Shown one piece after another: positions 6,381 through 15,089 of a stretch of DNA of 16,949 nucleotides. The DNA lies in assembly GCA_046719185.1 (NCBI GenBank), contig JBDNDK010000035.1, forward strand, positions 1-16,949, read 5' to 3'. The notes under the pieces are model-generated. The model was not told the origin of the DNA. It did not search any database and was given only the letters and a program-made list of their open reading frames with translations. The DNA comes from JBDNDK01 sp046719185. GTDB lineage: Bacteria > Armatimonadota > UBA5829. The position numbers and the translations under genes are program-made. Numbering within the stretch: the stretch's first letter is position 1; every line of letters starts with the position of its first letter.

Positions 6381-9229
6381 TGGGTTTATATATGAATAAA
6401 ATTAGCAAAAGATTTAATTATAAATCAAATAGTGGACAAACACTTGTTATCACTGTATTAGTTATGCTGATACTTATGGTGATTGCAATGGTGTTTATTG
6501 CTCTGGTTGGAAGAAACCTATTTAGGTCTCAGAGATACTCAACCACTGATAGTGTTGCACAGATTGCTGAGGCTGGTATTAGATTTGCAGATGAAATGCT
6601 TACTTCTAGTGAAGAAGGTGCAGATTGGAGACCAGTGCCTGATAATATTTCTGTTCAAACACCTGCTAAATGGGATCCTGTAACAAGAACTCTTACTCCG
6701 CCTGTGCCTCTGCCTGATGAAGACTGGCAATTTCAAAGAGATAGAAATCCTGACTTTCAATGGACTAGGGCATATTGGCCTGTAGAATTGCCTGAAGGAA
6801 GTGCATTAGGAACAGGTTATGCTGGTCCTACCGGTGGATTTACCACATTTAATCATGGTGGTGGAAGATTTCTTTTGAAAGTATCCTATGAGCCAGATAA
6901 ATATGATCCATTAAGCAAGTATATTAGAATAGAATCAATAGGCAGATGGGGAGAGCTTGATCCTGAAGATCCTACAACTTTGAGACCTCATGGAAACCCA
7001 TTGCTTAGAAGAGAGCTTGTTGCATATAAGCCTATTGGAATTACTGATTATCTTAGATTTGTGACTAACAAAGATAAGAAAAATACATATTTTTCTCTTG
7101 GTGCTCCGGATTATGTTGTAAATTATGGCAGGGGATACAATAATGACCCTGCTGCTCCCAGTAGATATGGATTCAGAGCAGGACCTATTAGAGTAAATGG
7201 CAACTTGATGTGGTATGGAAATTATTCATCTAATCAAAATGATGTTAGTGTGAGAATATTTTTGAGAGGTGTGTATGCCTATGATGAATCAGGAAATGCC
7301 ACTGGAGTTACTATACCTGTAGATAGAGTAGAAGTTGCAGGAAAAATAAAAAGTGATGCAGATATGAATAACCCTGCAAACAAAGTGAATGTTGAAGTTA
7401 GAACACTATTTCCCGGAAATGCACAGACAAGTGGATTTTTGGGATTAGATAGTGATGATCCAAACTTTAATACAGGATTAGGTTTTTATATGGATAGCAG
7501 TGATGAGACTGCAGATCCACATAGAAGAATTAGAAGAATTGAACCTCCATTGGTTGACCAGAGAGATACAACAGGCACAACTACAAGATATAGAGTGCTT
7601 ACTCTTAATTCTGGAGAGAGAATTGATGGAAATATAAATCTTGGTGCCTATGGATGGGGACAGGGTATTTATATTTCTAATAGAAATGACAAACAGGCTG
7701 ATAGTGAAACTTTATTTGGTGGATATACTTTAAGAGAAGATATAATGAAGCCAAATAATAAAATTTCTAATAATTGGGTTGGTCCATATTATGTGCCTCC
7801 TGGAGTGGTGATTACTCTTAATCCATTTGATACTGATGGAGATGGAGAGCCTGATATTACTATTACTAGGACTGATATGGCTTCCAGAAGAAACAGAGCA
7901 TTGTGGGTTGACTATTCTGGAAATGAAAGAAGAGATTGGGGGCAAACTATAACAATGCCATATCCTGATCCTGTGAGAGGTAGATTGATAACAGAAAGAT
8001 TGGGTGGTCCTCCTGGAGGAAAGAGAATTCAAGGAAATGGTGTGATATTTGCTGAGGGGAATATTAGAATTAGAGGAATGCTACCTCCTGGAATGCAGCT
8101 TACTGTTGTCTCTAATGAAAATATATATATTGATGGGAATTTGCTTAAGTATAGAGATCCTCAAATGCAAATTCCTGATGATGATCCTTATAGAGGAGCT
8201 GATAGTCTTGGAAGCATTGCACTTTTAGCTAGAAGAAATGTGATAGTTAATACAACTCAATTTTTTGCACCTATAAACAGCATTAGTGCAGATGATATAG
8301 GGTCTGATACAGGTAGTGGTGAGCCTCCATTTCATGTGGTTGTTTCTCAAAATCCACAAACCAACTTAAGATTTTTGTTCTCATTTGGTCCATTTGAGTC
8401 TGAAACAGGAAATGAGCCTTCTGAGCGTTCAATGGTGTTAAGGCATGCTGGTCAGTATGGAGCTAGCTATATAAATGCTTGGCTCAATCCTAGTGATATG
8501 CTTGATAGATGGGGAATTATTGAATTAAACAGAACTCCCGGTGGTGGAGCAAAAATTGTTCCTAATTTGCCTGATTATGTATTTGGTGTGGGTGATCCTA
8601 ATTTTGGGTTAGGTGGTATTGATAGCACATTTGTGGGAGATGTGTTCCCGTTGGTGCCTGCTGTGAATGCATATTTGAATGAACAGGTTGGAATGCCAAA
8701 TATTTTGCAGATTGCATTAGATCAGACAACTATAACAAGAAATAACTATCAAATGGGTGGATTTGCAATTCAGCCAGCTGACATCAGAATAGAAGCAGTG
8801 ATATATGCTCAAGAAGGATCATTTTTTGTAATTCCAGGCAATTGGTTTAATCCAAATGTTGGTGATACAAGAGGTGCAGGTAATGCAAGATATGCCAACC
8901 CTGAGTTTCCATTCCATGGAGAACCATTGGATGTTAGAATTATTATAGATGGTGCTGTTGCTGAGAATACCACTGCTCCAATTGGTGATTTGAGTGAATG
9001 GATGAGAAAATGGAGTAATATTCCTAGTAGATATGGTTCAAGCAACATTCAGACTGCACATCCGGGTGAAGGTATCACTCTATTGTATGATGACCATGCA
9101 GGTTGGCCATTAGCTGATTTGGATAACAATGCTGATCCTATTAGAAGAGATAGCTATGGTAGGCCATTACCATTCACACCAAGATTGCCAGTGTGCACAA
9201 GTTTGGTTTATATTGGAGACCCTATCTAG
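6380..9229 (+). CDS. PilX/GspK-like prepilin with a 900-residue ectodomain
   Basis: A 949-residue protein. After a basic start comes SNSG-QTLVITVLVMLILMVIAMVF, a PilX-type N-terminus. The peptidase site is Gly-Gln and there is no Glu at mature +5, as in GspK-type tip subunits. RNLFRSQRYSTTDSVAQIAEAGIRFA follows, matching PilX/GspK. PilX is usually under 200 residues. Around 550-640 lies NGVIFAEGNIRIRG, then NENIYIDGNLL and LARRNVIV, resembling beta-solenoid or DUF4900-like ectodomains. DTDGDGEPD (484-492) looks like an EF-hand or dockerin calcium loop. The ATG overlaps the preceding stop (TAATG); an in-frame ATG at 6392 is an alternative giving a more usual 15-residue leader. Its place after the PilW-like gene supports a tip role, which is an inference. 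Confidence 0.82.
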   Translation: MGLYMNKISKRFNYKSNSGQTLVITVLVMLILMVIAMVFIALVGRNLFRSQRYSTTDSVAQIAEAGIRFADEMLTSSEEGADWRPVPDNISVQTPAKWDPVTRTLTPPVPLPDEDWQFQRDRNPDFQWTRAYWPVELPEGSALGTGYAGPTGGFTTFNHGGGRFLLKVSYEPDKYDPLSKYIRIESIGRWGELDPEDPTTLRPHGNPLLRRELVAYKPIGITDYLRFVTNKDKKNTYFSLGAPDYVVNYGRGYNNDPAAPSRYGFRAGPIRVNGNLMWYGNYSSNQNDVSVRIFLRGVYAYDESGNATGVTIPVDRVEVAGKIKSDADMNNPANKVNVEVRTLFPGNAQTSGFLGLDSDDPNFNTGLGFYMDSSDETADPHRRIRRIEPPLVDQRDTTGTTTRYRVLTLNSGERIDGNINLGAYGWGQGIYISNRNDKQADSETLFGGYTLREDIMKPNNKISNNWVGPYYVPPGVVITLNPFDTDGDGEPDITITRTDMASRRNRALWVDYSGNERRDWGQTITMPYPDPVRGRLITERLGGPPGGKRIQGNGVIFAEGNIRIRGMLPPGMQLTVVSNENIYIDGNLLKYRDPQMQIPDDDPYRGADSLGSIALLARRNVIVNTTQFFAPINSISADDIGSDTGSGEPPFHVVVSQNPQTNLRFLFSFGPFESETGNEPSERSMVLRHAGQYGASYINAWLNPSDMLDRWGIIELNRTPGGGAKIVPNLPDYVFGVGDPNFGLGGIDSTFVGDVFPLVPAVNAYLNEQVGMPNILQIALDQTTITRNNYQMGGFAIQPADIRIEAVIYAQEGSFFVIPGNWFNPNVGDTRGAGNARYANPEFPFHGEPLDVRIIIDGAVAENTTAPIGDLSEWMRKWSNIPSRYGSSNIQTAHPGEGITLLYDDHAGWPLADLDNNADPIRRDSYGRPLPFTPRLPVCTSLVYIGDPI

Positions 9230-9255
9230 AGGTTATGTGTTATGGATGTCAAATT

Positions 9256-9289
9256 CTAGCATTATGGAACATTATTAGATATATGCTAG
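9256..9289 (+). terminator. Weak hairpin after the PilX-like gene
   Basis: CTAGCAT at 9256-9262 pairs with ATGCTAG at 9283-9289 around a 20-nt loop and is followed by TTTAAAT. The stem is AT-rich and the T run short, so termination here is uncertain. If it does not work, the large secreted protein downstream may share the transcript. Confidence 0.25.
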
Positions 9290-9314
9290 TTTAAATATTA
9301 AGTGATAGAGAAAA

Positions 9315-9489
9315 ACATCCCCCTCTTTCACTTTGTTCAAGAGCCCCCTTCAAAGGGGGAATATTGCTTTGATGATGTTATGAAACTAGATAATTATTTT
9401 AGATGTATAAGACTAATAACTTTTTCTATGATGAATGAAGAATCTTAATTCCCCCTTTGAAGGGGGTGAGCCGAAGGCTAGGGGGATGT
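9315..9489. repeat. C-run/G-run inverted-repeat element, MITE-like
   Basis: The left arm (9315-9362) has ACATCCCCCT, a variable middle and CCCCCTTCAAAGGGGGAAT. The right arm (about 9448-9489) carries the same parts inverted, ending GGGGGATGT. The middle segments differ in length and sequence between arms, while the outer and inner blocks are identical. Each arm also has its own small hairpin (CCCCCTT/AAGGGGG). The interior has no ORF. Similar CCCCCTT/AAGGGGG repeats are scattered in many AT-rich environmental genomes, so it is probably a dispersed non-autonomous element. It fills much of the 382-bp gap between the PilX-like gene and the large secreted protein, which otherwise shows only the two nearby hairpins. 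Confidence 0.7.
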
Positions 9490-9518
9490 AAAATAGTCAT
9501 ATTGAACTTGATTGCGGT

Positions 9519-9542
9519 GTTTCGGGAACTTGTTCCCGAAAC
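9519..9542. repeat. Perfect 24-bp palindrome
   Basis: GTTTCGGGAAC (9519-9529) and its exact complement (9532-9542) are separated by only two bases. It is not followed by a T run but by AAAAGAGCTTTT (9544-9555), a second small palindrome. It may be a REP-like dispersed element or an operator for the gene starting 70 bp downstream; the sequence alone does not decide. Confidence 0.55.
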
Positions 9543-9611
9543 TAAAAGAGCTTTTCAAGGCTCAATAATTAGAAATATTTGCTTTTTTCTCTTTAATATG
9601 AGAGGTTTATT

Positions 9612-12600
9612 ATGAAACACCAAATTAGATTTTTATTAGCATTTATTGCTTTAATATTTGTTTTTTCTTCAAATAATGCTTTTTCAGCCGCATATTTCTT
9701 CACTGGACAGAGGAAAATTATCAATTGTGGTATTGTCTATCTTGATGGTGGCAGAGGTAATCAATCTTCAACTCTAGCATCTGGTTTTAGTGAAGATGGT
9801 TTTCTTAATCCTATGGGTGGAGTTGGTGATTTATTCTTTCTTTTAGATATTAGAAATGATATGAAACCAGCAGGTTGGAGTTTTCAAAATCCATTGTCAA
9901 AACTCACTACTACTGCCGGAATCACAAGCCATGATAAATGGGATCCAAGATATTGGTTTGTTGATTTAGCAGCTGTTTCAGATTTATCCAGAATGCATGT
10001 TTTATACTTTCCTGCACATGGCACTGTTGCCCTTAGTGATGCAGAAAGAGAAAAATTAAGAAGATTTGTGGATGCTGGAGGTGTGTTATGGATAGATAAC
10101 ACAAGTGAAACTAATCCCCTTCAGTTTGATAATAATAATCCTTTCTTTATCAGCAATTTTAAATTTAGAACTGGGTCTAGCGGATTTCAATTTCCTGTAA
10201 ATAGAAATCATCCATTATTATCAGCACCATACACTCTCACTGATCCAGAAATAGCAGCTTTGGGTGCTTTTGCTGGGAGAGTGTATTGTGAGCCCGGGTT
10301 TGAGCCGGGTGGAGTAGGATTTGGAGGCAATGCTCCAAATGCTTTTGATTTATTGCTTCCAGTGGTTTCAGTTAGAAGTTTAATGACTGATAAACCTGCT
10401 ATAGCATCAAATGCTTATGGCAGTGGAATGGTGGTTGCAACATCAAGTTTTGTGGGAAAATCATGCTTTTATCCTGTTAACATTAATTCACTGAAGTTTG
10501 CATATAATGTGATGACTCTTGCTTCTGTGTGGATGCATCCAAGAAAAGATATGAGAAACTCTGGTTCTACTATAGATACTGCCGGAAGTAGTAGGCTATT
10601 AAAAAGCTGGTCATTATCTCCTGCAAATGTGAGTACTGTTACAGAATCAGGAGTTGCAATATATAAGAATGTTGTTTTTTATAGTATTGGATCTAGAGTT
10701 GTTGCATGTGATATTTATCCGCCAGATGACCTTGATGGAGATGGAAATCCTGATGACGGTTTGCAGGGTAATGCTGGTTTTGGGAATGGTGGACAAGACA
10801 TAATTTGGATTTGGGAAGCACCTGTGGATGCAGGAACTCTTTCCTCACCTGTGATTGCCTCTGTAGTTCACCCAAGAGATCCTGCTTTGACGGTGGAAGC
10901 TGTGTTGTTGCTCTCTTCAAATGGTAAAATATTTATGATTGAGGCTTTCCCATCTGGTGATACTCCTGCTGAGATTATAGATGCAGTTAATATAAAATCA
11001 ATTAAAGATGCTGATGGTATGGCTGCACCGCTTGATCCATATCCTCCATTATATGTAAATGGTTGGATAATGGTGACAGGAAATGATGGAAGATTATATG
11101 CATATAATCCTACATTGCATTATTGGAAAAAAAGTCAGGGAAAAGATGATGATGATGCTCCTGCTCATGAATGGGTTTGTCCTACTCAGGTTCAGTCTGG
11201 TGGTGCAAATAGACCAACCTTAAAAAGTGGACCTGTGTTTGGGTTTGTTCAACTTCAATCTGGTGGAGCTGTTGCAGGATTGGTTACTTGGGGTGTTTCT
11301 TCTGACCCTATTGCAGGACATGTGAGAAATGATCATATATATTCAGCTCCTATATTTATAAGTAATGATAGACTAAGAGTTACAAGGCAAAATCAAAATT
11401 TCACTGAATTAATACTTACATATAAAGAGGGAAATGTCTCTGCATATCCAGAGCCTAGAATTTGGATTAAATCAGCTGATCCTATATCAGTGATAAATGT
11501 TCAATGGAATAAAAGGCTTCAAGGAACACAGGGATATGGATTTGTTGTTATTGAAACAGATAGACCTATCAATCAAAATGATATTGTTTTTGCAGAATAT
11601 ACTCTTGATTATGCTGGTGAGAAAAATATAGTTAGACCTTTACCAGTGAGAGTGAAACAGGCAATAGAGCCTATGTCTTTTAATGCATCTGATCCTGCAG
11701 CTACTTATATTGGTGCAAAGCCTGCTTTGGGACCAGATAATATGATGTATTTCACAGGATACAGGACAGATAATGTTGATGGTTTTCCAGCACCTCCATC
11801 TGTTTATGGTATATATAATGATGGTACATCACAAAATATGGCTTGGCACTTTTTACTGCATGGAGGATCTGCTATTAGAGGCACATCAAGCATAAACTAT
11901 CTTCCTCCTCTTATTAGATATCAAAGACCGCAAAATCCTAATAATCCACAAGGTCCTAAATACTACAGTGAAATGCTGCAGCCTGAGGCTAGAACAACCC
12001 CTGCAGTGTATCAAGATAAAGTGTTTGTTGCTGTAAGTAATAAAGACAAAAACCCTGATATTTATGGAAATATACCGCCTCAGGGAGCTATATTGTGTCT
12101 AAAGGCAAAACCTGATTTTACTATTAAAATAACTGAAAGTGTCGGTTCATCTAAAAGACCCAAAAAGCTTGTTAACTCAACATCCGGAAAAAATATGAAT
12201 GTTAAAATTTGGCAGCCAAATTTATTAGCTAATTCATCTGGCAGACCTGCAACAACTGAAGCTGTTGATGTTGATTCAAGGCTTATTGATTATGAAAGAG
12301 GTGTGATAAGCGGAAATATTTTTGATTTGGTGAGGCTTAGAGGTGGACTAATAGATCAGTCTCAGAATATGATATTATCATCATCTATGCCGGTTTGGAT
12401 ATTCCTTGATAATGCAGAAGTGCCAATAGATTTTACCACTTGGCAGCAAGATGTAGAAACATCTGTGGGCAGCACTGGAAGATCTAAGCCAATTGGTAGT
12501 GATTCTGTTGATTTGAGTGGCTGGGGTAATCTGCTTTGGTATTATATTATTGAAGATTCTACTGTATCCAACTCTCCAATTGTGGTTGGTGATGTGTTGT

Positions 12601-14135
12601 ATGTAATTGCAGATAATGGCACTATATATGCTCTTAATGCTGAAACTGGTGAGACAAATGGCAGACCAACATCTCAAAAACCATTATGGGTTCATAAAAC
12701 AGGCAGCGGTGATTTTCCAATAGGTGCAAATGTATCAATGGCAAGTTCAAATGGAGTGTTGGTTGTTCCTACAAACAATAGCCTCATTGCATATACAAAC
12801 AGCCATACTCTTGTGGCTGATATCAATAGAGTTGTTGAGCTTGATGGTGGCGGAGAAGTGGTGTGGTCTTTGAATGCAATTAAAATTCCTGCAACTGTGC
12901 CAACTAGTCCGCAAGCAAGGCCCGGAGAAAGAACTGTTGCAGTTAATAGGCCATCTAAAGCTAGATATGCAAGCAATGGAGAAATTCTTATTGTTAATAC
13001 AGGTTCACATCAAATTGCTAGAGTCAATAAAGGCGGAAATGTTGGTGTTGATGGATTGGGTGTAGATGCTAACAATAGACCTATTTATATAAGATGGCTT
13101 TATGATAGATTTTCAGATCCAAAGAGATTGTTGAGACCGGGTCAGCCATTAAAGCTTACTTCACCTAAAGATGCAATTATGTTCCAAGAAGTTGAACCTG
13201 ATGGCACCATTGTTTATCATTGCATTATTGCTGATAGTGGAAACTACAGAGTGCTTGATTTGGTTTATAGGATTAAAGATAATCAGCTCTTAAATAAAGA
13301 AAGAGATTCTGAAACTGGATTTATATTACCAGATCTTAACTGGGTAACTAGAACAGAATGGGTGAATGCAAGATACATTTTCAGCTCACTTCAGCTTGTT
13401 GTTGATCCTAATACTGGTGAAAATCAGATATGGACATCTATAACAAATTATAGAACAGACACACAGGAAGTTGTAGCTCAACCTGAAGATGTGAATAGAA
13501 AAGGTTTTGGTGGTGCAGTTGTTGCACTTGGATACAGAAAATTTGAAAATAATAAATGGAATTATCATGCAGCTGGTTCTGGTGATATAATAGCAGCTGC
13601 TGATAGAATAGGAAATGATCCATTTATTGGTCCAAAAGATTTTCAGGTGATTGATAAGAATATTGGTGGAGGTTGGGAAAGATATATATTAGTAACGGAT
13701 AATGTTGGTGTTAGAAAAGCTAGAGTTACACCTGGAGGATTAACTCTTGTTCATGCTTTAGTTGATGGAAATGTTGGAGGCAGAAGCTATCAAGCATTAT
13801 TTAGAGAAATGGAACACAAGGATACTGGTCAGATTGTACCCGGAAAAACTCCTATTCCATTTAGACCATCAAGTGCAAGAGAGCTTACAAATGGTCATTG
13901 GTTAATAACAAATGAATATTCAGGAAGAGATGTAGTCAGAGATATGGTTTTCTCTGGTGAAGTATTCCAATATGATCCTATGTCTCCAAATATACCTAGT
14001 AATATGGCTTTAGTATGGAGTAGTCCAAGGCTGCAGTATGATCCGGGTGCTAATCCACCTCATACAGCTATTGGTAGACAAATATCTGACAAGAGCTATC
14101 CATTGCAACAGCCTCAATCTGCATTTAGAAGATAG
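9612..14135 (+). CDS. Large secreted DUF4159-like/beta-propeller protein, PilY1 position
   Basis: A 1507-residue exported protein. Residues 1-26 form a signal peptide, cleaved near 25-27. Residues 38-215 resemble DUF4159/GATase-like domains: IVYLDGG, MHVLYFPAHG (128-137), LSDAEREKLRRFVDAGGVLW (141-160) and NHPLL (199-203). PQQ-type or related beta-propeller strands follow: NGKIFMIEA (about 437), NDGRLYAYNP (about 490), DNGTIYALNAETGE (about 1001) and NNSLIAYTN (about 1050). NHL-like strands follow with ASNGEILIVNTGSHQIARV (about 1118) and DSGNYRVLD (about 1208). DLDGDGNPD at 373-381 is an EF-hand-like calcium loop. GAGAGG six bases before the ATG fixes the start. It follows the prepilins where pilY1 lies in the Pseudomonas operon. 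PilY1 also has a calcium-binding beta-propeller but a von Willebrand A domain at the N-terminus, not seen here. The analogy is my inference. Confidence 0.8.
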   Translation: MKHQIRFLLAFIALIFVFSSNNAFSAAYFFTGQRKIINCGIVYLDGGRGNQSSTLASGFSEDGFLNPMGGVGDLFFLLDIRNDMKPAGWSFQNPLSKLTTTAGITSHDKWDPRYWFVDLAAVSDLSRMHVLYFPAHGTVALSDAEREKLRRFVDAGGVLWIDNTSETNPLQFDNNNPFFISNFKFRTGSSGFQFPVNRNHPLLSAPYTLTDPEIAALGAFAGRVYCEPGFEPGGVGFGGNAPNAFDLLLPVVSVRSLMTDKPAIASNAYGSGMVVATSSFVGKSCFYPVNINSLKFAYNVMTLASVWMHPRKDMRNSGSTIDTAGSSRLLKSWSLSPANVSTVTESGVAIYKNVVFYSIGSRVVACDIYPPDDLDGDGNPDDGLQGNAGFGNGGQDIIWIWEAPVDAGTLSSPVIASVVHPRDPALTVEAVLLLSSNGKIFMIEAFPSGDTPAEIIDAVNIKSIKDADGMAAPLDPYPPLYVNGWIMVTGNDGRLYAYNPTLHYWKKSQGKDDDDAPAHEWVCPTQVQSGGANRPTLKSGPVFGFVQLQSGGAVAGLVTWGVSSDPIAGHVRNDHIYSAPIFISNDRLRVTRQNQNFTELILTYKEGNVSAYPEPRIWIKSADPISVINVQWNKRLQGTQGYGFVVIETDRPINQNDIVFAEYTLDYAGEKNIVRPLPVRVKQAIEPMSFNASDPAATYIGAKPALGPDNMMYFTGYRTDNVDGFPAPPSVYGIYNDGTSQNMAWHFLLHGGSAIRGTSSINYLPPLIRYQRPQNPNNPQGPKYYSEMLQPEARTTPAVYQDKVFVAVSNKDKNPDIYGNIPPQGAILCLKAKPDFTIKITESVGSSKRPKKLVNSTSGKNMNVKIWQPNLLANSSGRPATTEAVDVDSRLIDYERGVISGNIFDLVRLRGGLIDQSQNMILSSSMPVWIFLDNAEVPIDFTTWQQDVETSVGSTGRSKPIGSDSVDLSGWGNLLWYYIIEDSTVSNSPIVVGDVLYVIADNGTIYALNAETGETNGRPTSQKPLWVHKTGSGDFPIGANVSMASSNGVLVVPTNNSLIAYTNSHTLVADINRVVELDGGGEVVWSLNAIKIPATVPTSPQARPGERTVAVNRPSKARYASNGEILIVNTGSHQIARVNKGGNVGVDGLGVDANNRPIYIRWLYDRFSDPKRLLRPGQPLKLTSPKDAIMFQEVEPDGTIVYHCIIADSGNYRVLDLVYRIKDNQLLNKERDSETGFILPDLNWVTRTEWVNARYIFSSLQLVVDPNTGENQIWTSITNYRTDTQEVVAQPEDVNRKGFGGAVVALGYRKFENNKWNYHAAGSGDIIAAADRIGNDPFIGPKDFQVIDKNIGGGWERYILVTDNVGVRKARVTPGGLTLVHALVDGNVGGRSYQALFREMEHKDTGQIVPGKTPIPFRPSSARELTNGHWLITNEYSGRDVVRDMVFSGEVFQYDPMSPNIPSNMALVWSSPRLQYDPGANPPHTAIGRQISDKSYPLQQPQSAFRR

Positions 14136-14160
14136 TAGCAAATAAAGAGGAAACTAAAAT

Positions 14161-15087
14161 TTGCTTAATATAACTAAATCTAATGGTAAAGTGAAATCAT
14201 TAGAACTCCATTTGGGAAGAGGTCTGTTTGCCTCAGGACAACATCTTAGTGGAGTTGTGATGATAAGATTAGAAAAACCTGTAAATATCAGATCTATATC
14301 TGTTTCTTTAGATGGATTTGAGAAGCCGAATAAAAAGGTTTTGCCTCAAGCATCTTCTATCAAATTTTTTCATAGAGATGTTTTGCTCTCTGGGAGTGCA
14401 AAGCCAAAGTCTTCAATGGAAGCTTTATCTAAATTTTGGAAAGAGTTTTTGAGAAGGGATATGGGAAAAGTGCTCAGCCCTGGTGAACATATATATCCTT
14501 TCTTTATATCTCTTCCATCTTCCATTCCTGCAACATATTCTGGTTGGGCTGGTGAAATTAAATATCCTTTGAATGTTGACCTAAATCTCATAATGGGTAA
14601 AAAAATCTCCATAAAGACATTTGCAAATATTATTCATACACCAAAAACACCAAAACATATTCCAATTTCTGCTAGCTATCCAAAATCTAAGGGTAATATT
14701 CTTCCAAACCCAATGAAAGTGAATGTTGAATTGGCAAAATATTCAGCTGAAGTAGGTGGTGTGGTAGAAGGAACTGTTTATATACATAACCCTGAGAATA
14801 TTGAATGTAACAGCGTTAGTGTAACTCTTGATCTATTTGAAATGGTAAGAGACAATATTAAACAAAATCTAAACTCATCAACCACCGAATTTGTTCATAT
14901 TGAACCCAAAGATAAAAGAGCTGATGTGATAGAATCAAAATTTTCTTTGAAAGTACCTTCAGATGCACAACCATCTGTTGAAGGAACAGCAATATCTGTG
15001 GTATGGCTCTTGAAAGTGGTTGTGGATAGTGAGTTTCCTCAGGAAATTAAAATGCCTATAACTGTTTATACAACTATTAAAGATTGA
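14161..15087 (+). CDS. Arrestin-fold protein (Spo0M/arrestin-like, two domains)
   Basis: A 308-residue protein with no signal peptide, so probably cytoplasmic. It has the two-domain arrestin pattern. The N-domain (13-165) has FASGQHLSGVVMIRL, ISVSLDGFE, then LSPGEHIYPFFISLP and ATYSGWAGEIKYPLNVDLNL, matching the arrestin motifs G-x-x-x-FPF-x-x-x-LP and G-x-I-x-Y. The C-domain (185-305) repeats the pattern with AEVGGVVEGTVYIHNPENI and a final strand ending MPITVYTTI. Bacterial Spo0M proteins have this fold and bind partners rather than catalyse. The start is TTG, supported by GAGGA nine bases upstream. It begins 25 bp after the large secreted protein and is probably its co-transcribed partner. 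Arrestin-fold proteins are uncommon beside pilin genes; what it binds is unknown. Confidence 0.8.
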   Translation: MLNITKSNGKVKSLELHLGRGLFASGQHLSGVVMIRLEKPVNIRSISVSLDGFEKPNKKVLPQASSIKFFHRDVLLSGSAKPKSSMEALSKFWKEFLRRDMGKVLSPGEHIYPFFISLPSSIPATYSGWAGEIKYPLNVDLNLIMGKKISIKTFANIIHTPKTPKHIPISASYPKSKGNILPNPMKVNVELAKYSAEVGGVVEGTVYIHNPENIECNSVSVTLDLFEMVRDNIKQNLNSSTTEFVHIEPKDKRADVIESKFSLKVPSDAQPSVEGTAISVVWLLKVVVDSEFPQEIKMPITVYTTIKD

Positions 15088-15089
15088 TA

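Noticed and set aside
9519..9542. Palindrome as terminator of the PilX-like gene
   Set aside because: It is nearly 300 bp past the stop and lacks a T run on either side.
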